Counted from the first letter of the stretch, positions 1 through 8,871 are shown. The stretch: DNA of 64,000 nucleotides from Azospirillum lipoferum (GCF_024170005.1 NZ_JALJXJ010000006.1:1-64000); one strand, 5' to 3'. Notes: generated from the letters alone by a model not told the origin. Numbers and translations: made by a program.

Positions 1-471
1 GGCGGCGTGGCGATCAACGGCAGCCTGTTCTACCTCGGCGGCGAGGCCAAGAACTCCACCACCACCCCGGCGCAACAGTTCGACAAGCTGTCCTCGACCC
101 ATGCCGGCCTGACGCTGGCCTATGCCGGCTTCAAGATCGGCGGCAGCTATGCCTGGTCGGGCGACAGCGGCTATGCCAAGTCCAGCGCTACCATCGTCAG
201 CCGCGAGAAGCAGGACGTCTGGACCGCCGGCGCGCAGTACACCTTCGGCGCCACCACGCTGGGCGTCGGCTACCTGAACGCCAAGGATGCCGGCGACCTG
301 ACGGTGCGCGGCCGCAGCAAGTTCGAGCTGATCACCGTCGGCGCCAAGTATGTCGTCGCTCCGGGCTTCAGCGTCGCGCCGGAATACAACCACTTCAAGC
401 TCAGCTCCGACGTCGCCGCCAACAGCGACAAGGGCGACATCTTCATCCTCCGCACCGATCTGGCTTTCTAA
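1..471 (+). CDS. Outer-membrane porin, C-terminal part (5' end outside window)
   Basis: The reading frame is open from the first base of the window, so only the last 156 codons are present. The product alternates hydrophobic and polar residues in short beta-strand-like stretches rich in Gly, Tyr and Ala, and ends in Leu-Ala-Phe. A terminal aromatic residue is the usual signal for BAM-dependent insertion of Gram-negative porins. The segment resembles the C-terminal half of general (Porin_4-type) porins. The protein would form passive outer-membrane channels. A terminator-like hairpin follows about 30 bases after the stop. Substrate preference cannot be judged from this fragment. Confidence 0.8.
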   Translation, partial: GGVAINGSLFYLGGEAKNSTTTPAQQFDKLSSTHAGLTLAYAGFKIGGSYAWSGDSGYAKSSATIVSREKQDVWTAGAQYTFGATTLGVGYLNAKDAGDLTVRGRSKFELITVGAKYVVAPGFSVAPEYNHFKLSSDVAANSDKGDIFILRTDLAF

Positions 472-502
472 GAGCCTGGTCTTCCAAGAGCCTCGCGCTC
501 TG

Positions 503-533
503 AAAAAGGGCCAACTGACGTCCTGGCCTTTTT
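503..533 (+). terminator. Hairpin terminator after the porin gene
   Basis: AAAAAGGGCCA at 503-513 pairs with TGGCCTTTTT at 524-533, with one bulged G. The 3' arm ends in a T-run, giving a typical intrinsic terminator, possibly usable in both directions. Confidence 0.65.
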
Positions 534-622
534 CTTCTCCTTCGGCTTCGCGCCGCCGCGGCGGTTTTGTCCATCCCACCGCGGCGGTCGCGTCCCGGCG
601 CGCTCTCCCTCGGGTGCGTCGG

Positions 623-687
623 CCCCGCTCCTGACCGGAGCGGGGTCACCTGACGGCCGGGCTGCTTTCGCTGCCCGGCCATTTTTT
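623..687 (+). terminator. Two consecutive GC hairpins, the second with a T-run
   Basis: A first perfect 9-bp hairpin (623-631 with 637-645) is followed by a perfect 8-bp hairpin GGCCGGGC/GCCCGGCC (655-662 with 673-680) and then ATTTTTTA. The second has the form of an intrinsic terminator on the plus strand and insulates the sugar-transport operon from upstream transcription. Confidence 0.65.
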
Positions 688-924
688 ATGCCCTGTTCCA
701 GTCAAGCGTTCGGCCCGATCTTCGACCGGATATATCCTTTTCGGCATCGCATCGGTCGAGAATCGTATTGGACAGTTATGGTTCTACGTACTTAAAGTAG
801 GCATGACGAACAATTCAGGACCGGGTGGCGATCACGATCTTTCGGCACCCCGTCCCGTCGCCTGCCCCCCATCCAGCAAGCACCGCAATCAAAACTCGCC
901 ATAAACCCTCAGGGAGTGAATCGG
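688..924 (+). promoter_or_regulatory. Upstream region of the ytfQ operon with inverted repeats
   Basis: This 237-base stretch has no gene. It holds TCGACCG (722-728) inverted as CGGTCGA (753-759), and the palindrome GGATATATCC (728-737). Both could be operator halves for a LacI- or AraC-type sugar regulator, although none is encoded nearby. A weak sigma70-like pair (TTGGAC 768-773, CTTAAA 791-796, 17-bp spacer) lies downstream. Assignment as a promoter is inference. Confidence 0.35.
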
Positions 925-1893
925 ATGTCCAGGAAATGGGTGATCTCCGCCGCCACTGCTGCCGCGGCTCTGTTCATCGGGCTGGGCGGCGTCCAGGCCG
1001 CCGACAAGAAGCTGGTCGTCGGTTTCTCGCAGATCGGCTCCGAATCGGGCTGGCGCGCGGCCGAGACCAAGACCGCCAAGGCGGAAGCCGACAAGCGCGG
1101 CATCGACCTGAAGATCTCCGACGCCCAGCAGAAGCAGGAGAACCAGATCAAGGCGGTGCGGTCCTTCGTCGCCCAGGGCGTCGACGCCATCTTCATCGCG
1201 CCCGTCGTGGCGACCGGCTGGGATTCGGTGCTGAAGGAGGCCAAGGAGGCCAAGATCCCGGTGGTTTTGCTCGACCGCCAGATCGAGACCAAGGACCCCA
1301 GCCTCTACATGACCGCCGTCACCTCCGACACCGTGCATGAGGGCCGGGTGGCCGGCGAGTGGCTTGCCAAGCAGACCGGCGGCAAGTGCGCTGTGGTCGA
1401 GCTGCAGGGCACCGTCGGCTCGTCGCCGGCCATCAACCGCAAGAAGGGCTTCGACGAGATCGTCGCCAAGAATCCGGGGATGAAGATCATCCGCACCCAG
1501 TCCGGCGACTTCACCCGCGCCAAGGGCAAGGAGGTGATGGAGAGCTTCATCAAGGCCGAGAATGGCGGCAAGGGCATCTGCGCCGTCTACGCCCACAACG
1601 ACGACATGGCGGTCGGCGCCATCCAGGCGATCAAGGAAGCCGGCCTGAAGCCGGGCAAGGACATCCTGGTCGTGTCGATCGACGGCGTGCCGGACATCTT
1701 CAAGGCGATGTCGGAAGGCGAGGCGAACGCCACGGTCGAGCTGACGCCGAACATGGCCGGCCCCGCCTATGACGCGCTGATCGCCTTCAAGAAGGACGGC
1801 AAGGCGCCGCCGAAGTGGATCCAGACCGAATCGGCTCTGTTCACCCCGGACACCGCCAAGGCCGAGTATGAGCGCCGCAAGGACGCCTACTGA
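925..1893 (+). CDS. ytfQ: Periplasmic sugar-binding protein of a YtfQ-type ABC importer
   Basis: The 322-residue product begins with a signal peptide (positively charged start, hydrophobic core, cleavage expected after Val-Gln-Ala near residue 25), followed by a periplasmic-binding fold of the Peripla_BP_4/LacI-like class. In Escherichia coli, YtfQ binds galactofuranose for import. Strong resemblance along the whole length and the downstream YtfR/YtfT/YjfF genes support the call, but the true sugar here is inferred. The ATG at 925 is chosen because AGGGAG (911-916) lies 8 bases upstream. An in-frame GTG at 916 overlaps that ribosome-binding site and is less likely. A palindromic repeat lies just behind the stop. 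Confidence 0.9.
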   Translation: MSRKWVISAATAAAALFIGLGGVQAADKKLVVGFSQIGSESGWRAAETKTAKAEADKRGIDLKISDAQQKQENQIKAVRSFVAQGVDAIFIAPVVATGWDSVLKEAKEAKIPVVLLDRQIETKDPSLYMTAVTSDTVHEGRVAGEWLAKQTGGKCAVVELQGTVGSSPAINRKKGFDEIVAKNPGMKIIRTQSGDFTRAKGKEVMESFIKAENGGKGICAVYAHNDDMAVGAIQAIKEAGLKPGKDILVVSIDGVPDIFKAMSEGEANATVELTPNMAGPAYDALIAFKKDGKAPPKWIQTESALFTPDTAKAEYERRKDAY

Positions 1894-1907
1894 TCTGGGG
1901 GAAATCT

Positions 1908-1930
1908 CCCTCTCCCCCCTGGGGAGAGGG
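1908..1930. repeat. Dispersed palindromic repeat, single arm (copy A)
   Basis: CCCTCTCCCC (1908-1917) is the exact inverse of GGGGAGAGGG (1921-1930). The same palindrome recurs near 15.7, 26.6, 38.7 and 50.6 kb. Here it sits between ytfQ and ytfR, where it may act as an mRNA-stabilising or attenuating hairpin that lets the binding protein be made in excess. Confidence 0.8.
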
Positions 1931-1971
1931 GATCCTCCACATGTTTCGTTGCGCATCCGGCGAGGTCCGCC

Positions 1972-3552
1972 ATGACGGCATCCACCGCTCCCCCCTCCGC
2001 TCCGCTGCTGGCGATCCGCGGGCTGTCCAAGGCGTTTCTCGGCGTCCAGGCGCTGGACGGCGTCGATTTCACCCTGCGCCATGGCGAGATCCATGCCCTG
2101 CTGGGCGAGAACGGCGCCGGCAAATCGACCCTGATCAAGACGCTGACCGGCGTCTACCAGCGCGACGGCGGCACCGTGGCGCTGGAGGGGCGGGAGATCG
2201 CACCGCGCGGGGTCGAGGAGGCGCAGCGCCTGCACATCGGCACCGTCTATCAGGAGGTCAACCTGCTGCCGAACCTGTCGGTGGCGGAGAATTTGTTCCT
2301 GGGCCGCCAGCCGATGCGCTGGGGGCTGGTCGACCGCGGCGCCATGCGGCGGCGGGCGCGGGCGGTGCTGCAACCCTATGGCCTGTCGATCGACGTGACC
2401 GCCCCGCTCGGGCGCTTCTCGGTCGCGACGCAGCAGATCATCGCCATTGCCCGCGCGGTCGACATGTCGGCCAAGGTGCTGATCCTCGACGAACCGACCG
2501 CCAGCCTGGACGCGCAGGAGGTGGCGGTGCTGTTCAAGGTGATGCGGACCCTGCGGTCGCGCGGGATCGGCATCGTCTTCGTCACCCATTTCCTCGATCA
2601 GGTCTATGAGGTCTGCGACAGCATCACCGTGCTGCGCAACGGCCGGCTGGTCGGCGAGCGGCGCACGGCGGAGCTGCCGCGCCTCGACCTCGTCGCCATG
2701 ATGCTGGGGCGGGAGCTGGAGGCGGCGGCGCACCGCATCGACCTCGGCCCGGCGGAGGTGGACAGCCGTCCGCCGCTGGCCAGTTTCAAGGGATTCGGCA
2801 AGGCGCGCAGCGTCGAGCCCTTCGACCTCGACATCCGCCCCGGCGAGGTGGTGGCGCTGGCGGGGCTGCTGGGCTCCGGCCGGACCGAGACGGTGCGGCT
2901 GGTCTTCGGCATGGACCGCGCCGACCGGGGCGAGGCGACGGTGGACGGCCGGACGATCCGGCTGAAAGGCCCGCGCGATGCCGTGCGGCTCGGCTTCGGC
3001 TTCTGCCCGGAGGACCGCAAGAAGGAGGGCATCGTCGGCGAGCTGTCGGTGCGCGAGAACATCATCCTGGCGCTCCAGGCGCGGCAGGGCTGGCTGAAGC
3101 CGATCCCGCGCCGCCGCCAGGAGGAGATCGCCGACCGCTTCATCCGCCTGCTCGACATCCGCACGCCGGACGCCGAACGGCCGATCCAGCTGCTGTCGGG
3201 CGGCAACCAGCAGAAGGCGCTGCTGGCGCGCTGGCTGGCGACCGAGCCGCGGCTGCTGATCCTCGACGAGCCGACCCGCGGCATCGACGTCGGCGCCCAT
3301 GCCGAGATCATCCGCCTGATCGAGCGGCTGTGCGCCGACGGCATGGCGCTGCTGGTGGTGTCGTCGGAGCTGGAGGAGATCGTCGCCTACAGCCGCCGCG
3401 TCGTCGTGCTGCGCGACCGCCGCCATGTGGCGGAACTGAGGGGAGGGGAGGTCAGCGTGGAGCGCATCGTCGCCGCCATCGCGTCGGAGACGCCACATGC
3501 CATCGCGTCGGAGACGCCGGCCACCGGATCGGGCGCAGAGGTGCGGCAATGA
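1972..3552 (+). CDS. ytfR: Duplicated-domain sugar ABC transporter ATPase (YtfR type)
   Basis: The 526-residue protein contains two ABC ATPase domains in tandem, as in the RbsA/MglA/YtfR family that powers sugar uptake at the inner membrane. Domain 1 has Walker A GENGAGKST (about 45-53) and Walker B ILDEPTASLD (about 172), with a weak signature. Domain 2 has a Walker A lacking lysine (GLLGSGRTE near 298), a full LSGGNQQK signature (near 408) and Walker B ILDEPTRGID (near 428). This asymmetry is usual for the family. The extreme C-terminus carries an 8-residue tandem duplication (AIASETPH, AIASETPA). The stop overlaps the ytfT start by ATGA, indicating coupled translation. Confidence 0.92.
   Translation: MTASTAPPSAPLLAIRGLSKAFLGVQALDGVDFTLRHGEIHALLGENGAGKSTLIKTLTGVYQRDGGTVALEGREIAPRGVEEAQRLHIGTVYQEVNLLPNLSVAENLFLGRQPMRWGLVDRGAMRRRARAVLQPYGLSIDVTAPLGRFSVATQQIIAIARAVDMSAKVLILDEPTASLDAQEVAVLFKVMRTLRSRGIGIVFVTHFLDQVYEVCDSITVLRNGRLVGERRTAELPRLDLVAMMLGRELEAAAHRIDLGPAEVDSRPPLASFKGFGKARSVEPFDLDIRPGEVVALAGLLGSGRTETVRLVFGMDRADRGEATVDGRTIRLKGPRDAVRLGFGFCPEDRKKEGIVGELSVRENIILALQARQGWLKPIPRRRQEEIADRFIRLLDIRTPDAERPIQLLSGGNQQKALLARWLATEPRLLILDEPTRGIDVGAHAEIIRLIERLCADGMALLVVSSELEEIVAYSRRVVVLRDRRHVAELRGGEVSVERIVAAIASETPHAIASETPATGSGAEVRQ
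3475..3522 (+). repeat. 24-bp in-frame tandem duplication at the 3' end of ytfR
   Basis: Two 24-base units (3475-3498 and 3499-3522) share their first 20 bases exactly. The period is a multiple of three, so the reading frame is kept and eight residues are repeated. This looks like a recent slippage event in a non-conserved tail. Confidence 0.8.
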
Positions 3553-4592
3553 CGCTGTCCGCTCCCGGCCCGTCGCGCAACCTGCCGCAATATGGCGCGC
3601 TGATCGCCGTTCTGCTGGCCAACTGGCTGCTGTTTCCCGATTTCTTCGCGATCCGTCTTCAGGACGGCCGGCTGTTCGGCAGCCTGATCGACGTGCTGAA
3701 CCGCGGCGCTCCGGTGGCGCTGCTCGCCATCGGCATGACGATGGTCATCGCCACCCGCGGCGTCGACCTGTCGGTCGGCGCCGTCATGGCGATCTCCGGC
3801 GCCATCGCCGCCACCATGACCGGGGCGGGCTGGAGCCTGCCGGCGGTGCTGGCGGCATCGCTGGCGGCCGGGCTGCTGTGCGGGCTGTGGAACGGGCTGC
3901 TGGTGGCGGTTCTGCGCATCCAGCCGATCATCGCCACCCTGATCCTGATGGTCGCCGGCCGCGGCATCGCCCAGCTGGTGACGGAGGGGCAGATCGTCAC
4001 CTTCACCAGCCCGGCGCTCGCCTTCATCGGCAGCGGATCCTTCCTGACGGTGCCGATGCCGGTGGTGCTGACCATCGTAGCTCTGGCGGTGACGGCCCTG
4101 CTGGTGCGGGCCACCGCGCTGGGGCTGATGATCGAGGCGGTCGGCGTCAACCGGCTGTCCAGCGCCGGGGCCGGCGTCAACACGCCGGTGGTGCTGGTCG
4201 CCGTCTATGTCTGGTGCGGACTGTGCGCGGCGGTGGCCGGGCTGATCGTCACCGCCGATATCCGCGGCGCCGACGCCAACAATGCCGGGCTGTGGCTGGA
4301 GCTGGACGCCATCCTGGCGGTGGTGGTCGGCGGCACCTCGCTGCTCGGCGGGCGCTTCGGGCTGGTGCTGTCGGTGGTGGGGGCGCTGATCATCCAGGCG
4401 ATGAACACCGGCATCCTGCTGAGCGGCTTCAAGCCGGAATTCAACCTGATCGTCAAGGCGGGCGTCCTGCTGGTCGTCCTGCTGCTGCAATCGCCGACGC
4501 TGACCCTGTTCCTGCCGCGACCCAAGGGCGCGCGGCCGATCGGGACGGTCAAGCCGCCGGTGGCGCCGACCAGCGGAGGGGCGAAACCATGA
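3549..4592 (+). CDS. ytfT: Sugar ABC transporter permease (YtfT type)
   Basis: A 347-residue, highly hydrophobic integral membrane protein of the BPD_transp_2 family, with roughly eight to ten transmembrane segments. It contains the family's conserved stretch around TRGVDLSVGAVMAI (about residues 70-83) and VVVGGTSLLGG (about 257-267). With YjfF it should form the heterodimeric inner-membrane channel fed by YtfQ and driven by YtfR. The ATG overlaps the ytfR stop (ATGA), and its own stop overlaps the yjfF start in the same way. A longer open frame upstream is discounted because it would run inside ytfR. Confidence 0.9.
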   Translation: MTLSAPGPSRNLPQYGALIAVLLANWLLFPDFFAIRLQDGRLFGSLIDVLNRGAPVALLAIGMTMVIATRGVDLSVGAVMAISGAIAATMTGAGWSLPAVLAASLAAGLLCGLWNGLLVAVLRIQPIIATLILMVAGRGIAQLVTEGQIVTFTSPALAFIGSGSFLTVPMPVVLTIVALAVTALLVRATALGLMIEAVGVNRLSSAGAGVNTPVVLVAVYVWCGLCAAVAGLIVTADIRGADANNAGLWLELDAILAVVVGGTSLLGGRFGLVLSVVGALIIQAMNTGILLSGFKPEFNLIVKAGVLLVVLLLQSPTLTLFLPRPKGARPIGTVKPPVAPTSGGAKP

Positions 4593-5575
4593 CCGGTGCA
4601 CTCCAGCGGTTCCTTCCGCTGATCGTCACCACCGCCGTGCTGGTGGTGGGGTTCCTGCTCTGTGCGGCGCAGTTCCCCAACTTCGCCTCCTGGCGGGTGG
4701 TGGGCAACCTTCTGACCGACAACGCCTTTCTCGGCATCACCGCGGTCGGCATGACCTTCGTCATCCTGTCCGGCGGCATCGACCTGTCAGTCGGGGCGGT
4801 GATCGGCTTCACCACCGTGCTGCTGGCCGTGCTGATCGAGCAGGGCGGCTGGCATCCGGTTCCCGCCTTCGCCGTGGCGCTGATCGCCGCCGGCGGCTTC
4901 GGCGCGGCGATGGGCGGGGTGATCCATGTCTTCCAGATGCCGCCCTTCATCGTCACGCTGGCCGGCATGTTCATCGCCCGCGGCCTGGGCTTCGTCCTGA
5001 CCACCGATTCGGTGCCGATCAACCACCCGCTCTATGGCGAGCTGAACGACATGGCGCTGCGCTTCGACTTCGGGCTGAAGCTGAGCCTGCCGGCGCTGCT
5101 GATGCTGGGGGTGGTGCTGGCGGCGGTGGTGCTGGCGCACTGGACGCGCTTCGGCGCCAACCTCTATGCGCTGGGCGGCAACCGCCAGTCGGCGGAACTG
5201 ATGGGCGTGCCGGTGGCGCGGACGACGGTGGCGGTCTATGGGCTGTCGGGGCTGTTGGCCGGGCTGGCCGGGATCGTCTTCTCGCTCTACACCGGCGCCG
5301 GCTATTCGCTGGCGGCGACGGGGGTGGAGCTGGACACCATCACCGCGGTGGTGATCGGCGGCACCCAGCTGACCGGCGGCTACGGCTATGTCGTCGGCAC
5401 CTTCGTCGGCGTGCTGATCCAGGGGCTGATCCAGACCTACATCACCTTCGACGGCACCTTGAGCAGCTGGTGGACCAAGATCGCCATCGGCGTGCTGCTG
5501 TTCGTCTTCATCCTGTTGCAGAAGGGCCTGCTGGTGGTCTGGGCCGGCCGCGGCGGCGAACCGGCGGAGGCGTGA
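4589..5575 (+). CDS. yjfF: Sugar ABC transporter permease (YjfF type)
   Basis: A 328-residue hydrophobic permease, paralogous to YtfT. Conserved BPD_transp_2 landmarks are SGGIDLSVGAVIGF (about residues 66-79) and VVIGGTQLTGGYG near residue 254. In E. coli, YtfT and YjfF are the two distinct permeases of the galactofuranose importer, and finding both here distinguishes this system from ribose-type importers that use one permease. The start overlaps the ytfT stop, and the stop TGA shares its last base with the ATG of the epimerase gene. Confidence 0.9.
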   Translation: MTGALQRFLPLIVTTAVLVVGFLLCAAQFPNFASWRVVGNLLTDNAFLGITAVGMTFVILSGGIDLSVGAVIGFTTVLLAVLIEQGGWHPVPAFAVALIAAGGFGAAMGGVIHVFQMPPFIVTLAGMFIARGLGFVLTTDSVPINHPLYGELNDMALRFDFGLKLSLPALLMLGVVLAAVVLAHWTRFGANLYALGGNRQSAELMGVPVARTTVAVYGLSGLLAGLAGIVFSLYTGAGYSLAATGVELDTITAVVIGGTQLTGGYGYVVGTFVGVLIQGLIQTYITFDGTLSSWWTKIAIGVLLFVFILLQKGLLVVWAGRGGEPAEA

Positions 5576-6621
5576 TGCCCATCGAGAGTTTCCTGTTCGA
5601 TATCCACGAAGGACGTCCGGTGGAGGGCTTCACCCTCTCCGCCGGCGGGCTGGAGGCGACGCTGGTCGCCCATGGCGCCCGGCTGGTGCGGTTAATGGTG
5701 CCCGGCCGCGACGGGACCAGCGCCGACGTGGTGCTGGGCTTCGACCGGCTGGCCGACTATCTGGCGAGCGACGCCTATTTCGGCGCCACCTGCGGCCGCT
5801 ACGGCAACCGCATCGGCGGGGCGGCCTTCACGCTGGACGGCGTGCGCCACGGGCTGGCCGTCAACGAGCCGCCGAACCAGCTGCATGGCGGGCCGGACGG
5901 CTTCGACCGGCGGATCTGGGAGGCACAGGTCGAAGAGGCGGAGAATGCCGTCACCTTCACGCTGGTCTCGCCCGACGGTGACCAGGGCTATCCGGGGACG
6001 CTGACGGCGACGACGCGCTACCAGCTGAGCGACGACGGGGTGTTGGATATCCGCATGACGGCGACGACCGACCGCTCGACCATCGTCAACATCGTCCATC
6101 ACAGCTATTGGAACCTTGGTGGGCATGCGTCGGGCGACCTGCGCGACCACCGGCTGACGGTGCGCGGCGGCTTCACCACGCCGGTCGGCGCCGACCTGAT
6201 CCCGACGGGGGAGGTGCGGCCGGTGGATGGCACCCCCTTCGACCTGCGCGGTGATGTGGGGCGCGGCGGGGTGGGGCTGGGCGAGGCGCTGGAGGCGGTC
6301 GGCGGCTTCGGTTTCGACCACAACTGGTGCCTGGAGGGGCCGGCGGGCGAACTGCGCCCGGTGGCGGTGCTGGAGCATGCCGGCAGCGGCCGGCGGATGG
6401 AGCTGGCGACCGACCAGCCGGGCTTGCAGGTCTACAGCGGCGGCTATCTCAGCGAGAAAATCGTGGGCAAGGGCGGGCAGCCCTATTGCCGCTTCGCCGG
6501 TCTGGCGCTGGAAAGCCAACGCTTTCCCGGCAGCCCGAACATCGGCCATTTCCCGTCGGCGCGGCTCGATCCCGGCGAGACCTACCGGCACCGCATGCAG
6601 CTGCGATTCCGGACGAGCTGA
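5575..6621 (+). CDS. galM: Aldose 1-epimerase (mutarotase)
   Basis: The 348-residue product matches the GalM family over its full length: GRYGNRIGG (about 80-88), QLHGG (about 102-106), the catalytic-histidine segment HHSYWNLGG (about 173-181) and the catalytic-glutamate segment ALESQRFPGSPN (about 309-320). It interconverts alpha and beta anomers of free aldoses in the cytoplasm. Its start codon overlaps the yjfF stop (TGATG), so it is the last cistron of the sugar-import operon. It presumably prepares the imported sugar for downstream catabolic enzymes that accept a single anomer. No kinase or isomerase gene follows, so the rest of the pathway lies elsewhere. Confidence 0.92.
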   Translation: MPIESFLFDIHEGRPVEGFTLSAGGLEATLVAHGARLVRLMVPGRDGTSADVVLGFDRLADYLASDAYFGATCGRYGNRIGGAAFTLDGVRHGLAVNEPPNQLHGGPDGFDRRIWEAQVEEAENAVTFTLVSPDGDQGYPGTLTATTRYQLSDDGVLDIRMTATTDRSTIVNIVHHSYWNLGGHASGDLRDHRLTVRGGFTTPVGADLIPTGEVRPVDGTPFDLRGDVGRGGVGLGEALEAVGGFGFDHNWCLEGPAGELRPVAVLEHAGSGRRMELATDQPGLQVYSGGYLSEKIVGKGGQPYCRFAGLALESQRFPGSPNIGHFPSARLDPGETYRHRMQLRFRTS

Positions 6622-6717
6622 GGCGGGGAGCGGAACCGTCCGCCGGCCCGCGGGGTTCATCGAAGGCACGGCAGCGGTCCCGCTGCCGACCCCGCGATGC
6701 CGGAAGGAAAGTTCGAC

Positions 6718-8367
6718 ATGGCTGCGACGCCGGGAACCGTTCGCGCAGAGTCCGTCTCCCAGCCCGGCCCGGTGCTGGTGCCTGGCCGGACCTGCTGGCG
6801 GCTGGAGAAGGCTGACCGGATGGCGGTCATCATCGATGCCGCCGCCTATTTCGCCCGGATCAAGGCGGCGATCCTGCATGCCCGCCACACGGTGATGCTG
6901 ATCGGCTGGGATTTCGACACCCGGATCAAGCTGGAACCCGACGATCCGATGCCGGACGTGCCGAACGAGCTGGGCGATTTCCTGTCCTGGATCGTCCGGG
7001 TGCGGCCGGATCTGACCATCAATGTGCTGAAATGGGACCTGTCGGTCCTGAAGATGCCGTTCCGCGGCCGGACTCCGCTGGTTCTGCTGGACTGGATGAG
7101 CAGCCGGCGCCTGCGCTTCCGCCTGGATTCGGCGCATCCGCCCGGCGCCTGCCATCACCAGAAGATCGCCATCATCGACGATGCGCTGGCCTTCTGCGGC
7201 GGCATCGACATGACCACCGACCGCTGGGACACCCCCGACCACCGCGACGACGATCCCCGCCGGGTGCGGCCGAGCGGCGAGCCCTATGGCCCCTTCCATG
7301 ACGTGACCACGGCGGTCGATGGCGATGCCGCGCGGGCGCTGGGCGAGCTGGCACGCGAGCGCTGGCGCCGGGCGACCGGCGAGCAGCTGGTCCCGCCGCC
7401 GCCGGTCGAGCCGTACTGGCCCGAGGATCTGGAGCCCGACTTCCGCGACATCCCCGTCGCCATCGCCCGCACCGATCCCTTGTCCGATGACTGGGCGGCG
7501 GATGACGAGGGGCGGGACAAGACCGGCAAGCGCGGCGTGCGCGAGATCGAGGCACTGTATCTGGCCGCCATCGCTGCCGCCCGCCGGTTCATCTATCTGG
7601 AAAGCCAGTATTTCGCCTCCCAGCGCATCGTTGGCGCCATCGCCGCCCGCCTGTCGGAGCCGGACGGGCCGGAGGTGGTGGTGGTCAACCCCGAACGCAC
7701 CCCCGGCTGGGTCGAGGAGGAGGCGATGGGCAGCGCCCGCTCCCTGCTGGTCCAGCGCCTGCGCGAGCATGATCCGCAGGGGCGCTTCCGCATCCTGGCG
7801 CCGGTGACCGCGGGCGGGCAGGGCATCTATGTCCATGCCAAGGTGCTGGTGGTCGACGACCGGCTGCTGCGGGTGGGGTCGTCCAACATCAACAACCGCT
7901 CCCAGGGGCTGGACAGCGAGTGCGACCTCGCCATCGAATGCCCCGATGGCGAATGCCCGGATGGCGGGCGGCCGGAGGTTTGCCGCGCCATCCGCTCTGT
8001 CCGCACCCGCCTGATGGCGGAGCATCTGGGCGTCGCGGTGGAGGAGGTGGAGCGGACGGAGGAGGCGACCGGCTCGCTGACCGCCACGGTGGACCGGCTG
8101 ATGCGCCCCGCCGGCCGCTCGCTCCGCCCGCTGGAGCCGGAACCGCTGAGCGAGACCGAGCGCCGGCTGGTCGACGAACGCCTGCTCGACCCCGACCGGC
8201 CGGAGCCGATGGCGGAGACCATCCTGCGTGGTGCCACCCTGTTCGGCGACGTGAACCGGACGGCATGGCGGATCGGCGCCGGGGTTATGGCGGGTGCTGC
8301 GGTAGGGGTCGGATTGGCGGTTCTGGCCCGCCGGAACAGGCTCGGGAAAAATTTTCGAGGAGAGTGA
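6718..8367 (+). CDS. Phospholipase D-family protein with C-terminal membrane segment
   Basis: The 549-residue protein carries two HKD motifs of the phospholipase D superfamily. HHQKIAIIDD lies near residue 146, and HAKVLVVDD followed by GSSNINNRS near residue 373. Both are intact, so a phosphatidyl-enzyme intermediate on histidine is expected. The C-terminus has one hydrophobic helix (about 518-538) followed by basic residues, which would tether it to the inner membrane. Family members include phospholipases D and cardiolipin synthases. The long, acidic linker between motifs resembles eukaryote-like bacterial PLDs more than ClsA, so the reaction (hydrolysis or transphosphatidylation) is open. 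ATG 6718 is preferred over 6697 because GGAAGGAAA lies 7 bases upstream. Confidence 0.82.
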   Translation: MAATPGTVRAESVSQPGPVLVPGRTCWRLEKADRMAVIIDAAAYFARIKAAILHARHTVMLIGWDFDTRIKLEPDDPMPDVPNELGDFLSWIVRVRPDLTINVLKWDLSVLKMPFRGRTPLVLLDWMSSRRLRFRLDSAHPPGACHHQKIAIIDDALAFCGGIDMTTDRWDTPDHRDDDPRRVRPSGEPYGPFHDVTTAVDGDAARALGELARERWRRATGEQLVPPPPVEPYWPEDLEPDFRDIPVAIARTDPLSDDWAADDEGRDKTGKRGVREIEALYLAAIAAARRFIYLESQYFASQRIVGAIAARLSEPDGPEVVVVNPERTPGWVEEEAMGSARSLLVQRLREHDPQGRFRILAPVTAGGQGIYVHAKVLVVDDRLLRVGSSNINNRSQGLDSECDLAIECPDGECPDGGRPEVCRAIRSVRTRLMAEHLGVAVEEVERTEEATGSLTATVDRLMRPAGRSLRPLEPEPLSETERRLVDERLLDPDRPEPMAETILRGATLFGDVNRTAWRIGAGVMAGAAVGVGLAVLARRNRLGKNFRGE

Positions 8368-8376
8368 ATTCTCTGC

Positions 8377-8405
8377 TTGCGGGCCGCGGTCCATCCCGCT
8401 ACATA
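8377..8405 (+). promoter_or_regulatory. Probable sigma70 promoter of the tRNA cluster
   Basis: TTGCGG (8377-8382) and TACATA (8400-8405) are separated by 17 bases and end about 36 bases before tRNA-Leu. Spacing and position fit a housekeeping promoter for the five-tRNA transcript. Confidence 0.5.
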
Positions 8406-8441
8406 GGCGCTCCCCGCGGCGCCCAACGCGGTGCGGGGAAA

Positions 8442-8528
8442 GCGCTTGTGGCGGAATTGGTAGACGCGCTAGGTTCAGGTCCTAGTGGCTGAAAGGCCGT
8501 GGGGGTTCGAGTCCCTCCAAGCGCACCA
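8442..8528 (+). tRNA. tRNA-Leu (anticodon CAG)
   Basis: An 87-base class II tRNA with acceptor stem GCGCTTG/CAAGCGC, a long variable arm, the anticodon stem CTAGG/CCTAG around loop TTCAGGT (anticodon CAG), GTTCGAGTC in the T arm and an encoded CCA end. It is first in a five-gene cluster. An inverted repeat immediately downstream can pair with its 3' end. Confidence 0.97.
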
Positions 8529-8546
8529 ACACTCCAAGTGTTGGTG
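8524..8546 (+). repeat. Inverted repeat overlapping the 3' end of tRNA-Leu
   Basis: CACCAACACT (8524-8533) pairs perfectly with AGTGTTGGTG (8537-8546) around a 3-base loop. The 5' arm begins in the acceptor stem and includes the discriminator base and CCA of tRNA-Leu, so in the precursor it would compete with the acceptor helix or mark a 3' processing site. Confidence 0.75.
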
Positions 8547-8567
8547 AAGAGGAACAGAAGTATTAGT

Positions 8568-8643
<76 letters not shown>

Positions 8644-8715
8644 CTTCTGAAGGTTTGGGTTTGTTTAGGTCTTGTCTGTCGGGGTGATGTCTTGTAAAAG
8701 GCGCCGCTCCTCAGC

Positions 8716-8792
<77 letters not shown>

Positions 8793-8796
8793 CTTT

Positions 8797-8871
8797 GCGG
8801 GCGTAGCTCAGGGGTAGAGCACAACCTTGCCAAGGTTGGGGTCGAGGGTTCGAATCCCTTCGCCCGCTCCA
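8797..8871 (+). tRNA. tRNA-Gly (anticodon GCC)
   Basis: A 75-base tRNA with acceptor stem GCGGGCG/CGCCCGC, anticodon stem AACCT/AGGTT around loop TGCCA giving anticodon GCC, discriminator T and encoded CCA. Confidence 0.97.

Noticed and set aside
3494..3522. The ytfR tail duplication as a sign of a frameshift or broken gene
   Set aside because: The unit is 24 bases, the frame is kept, and the ATGA junction with ytfT is intact.
889..3549. A very long minus-strand open frame opposite ytfQ and ytfR
   Set aside because: It is an antisense shadow of strongly coding plus-strand genes in GC-rich DNA; its translation is low-complexity, rich in Arg, Gln, His and Asp, with no domain.
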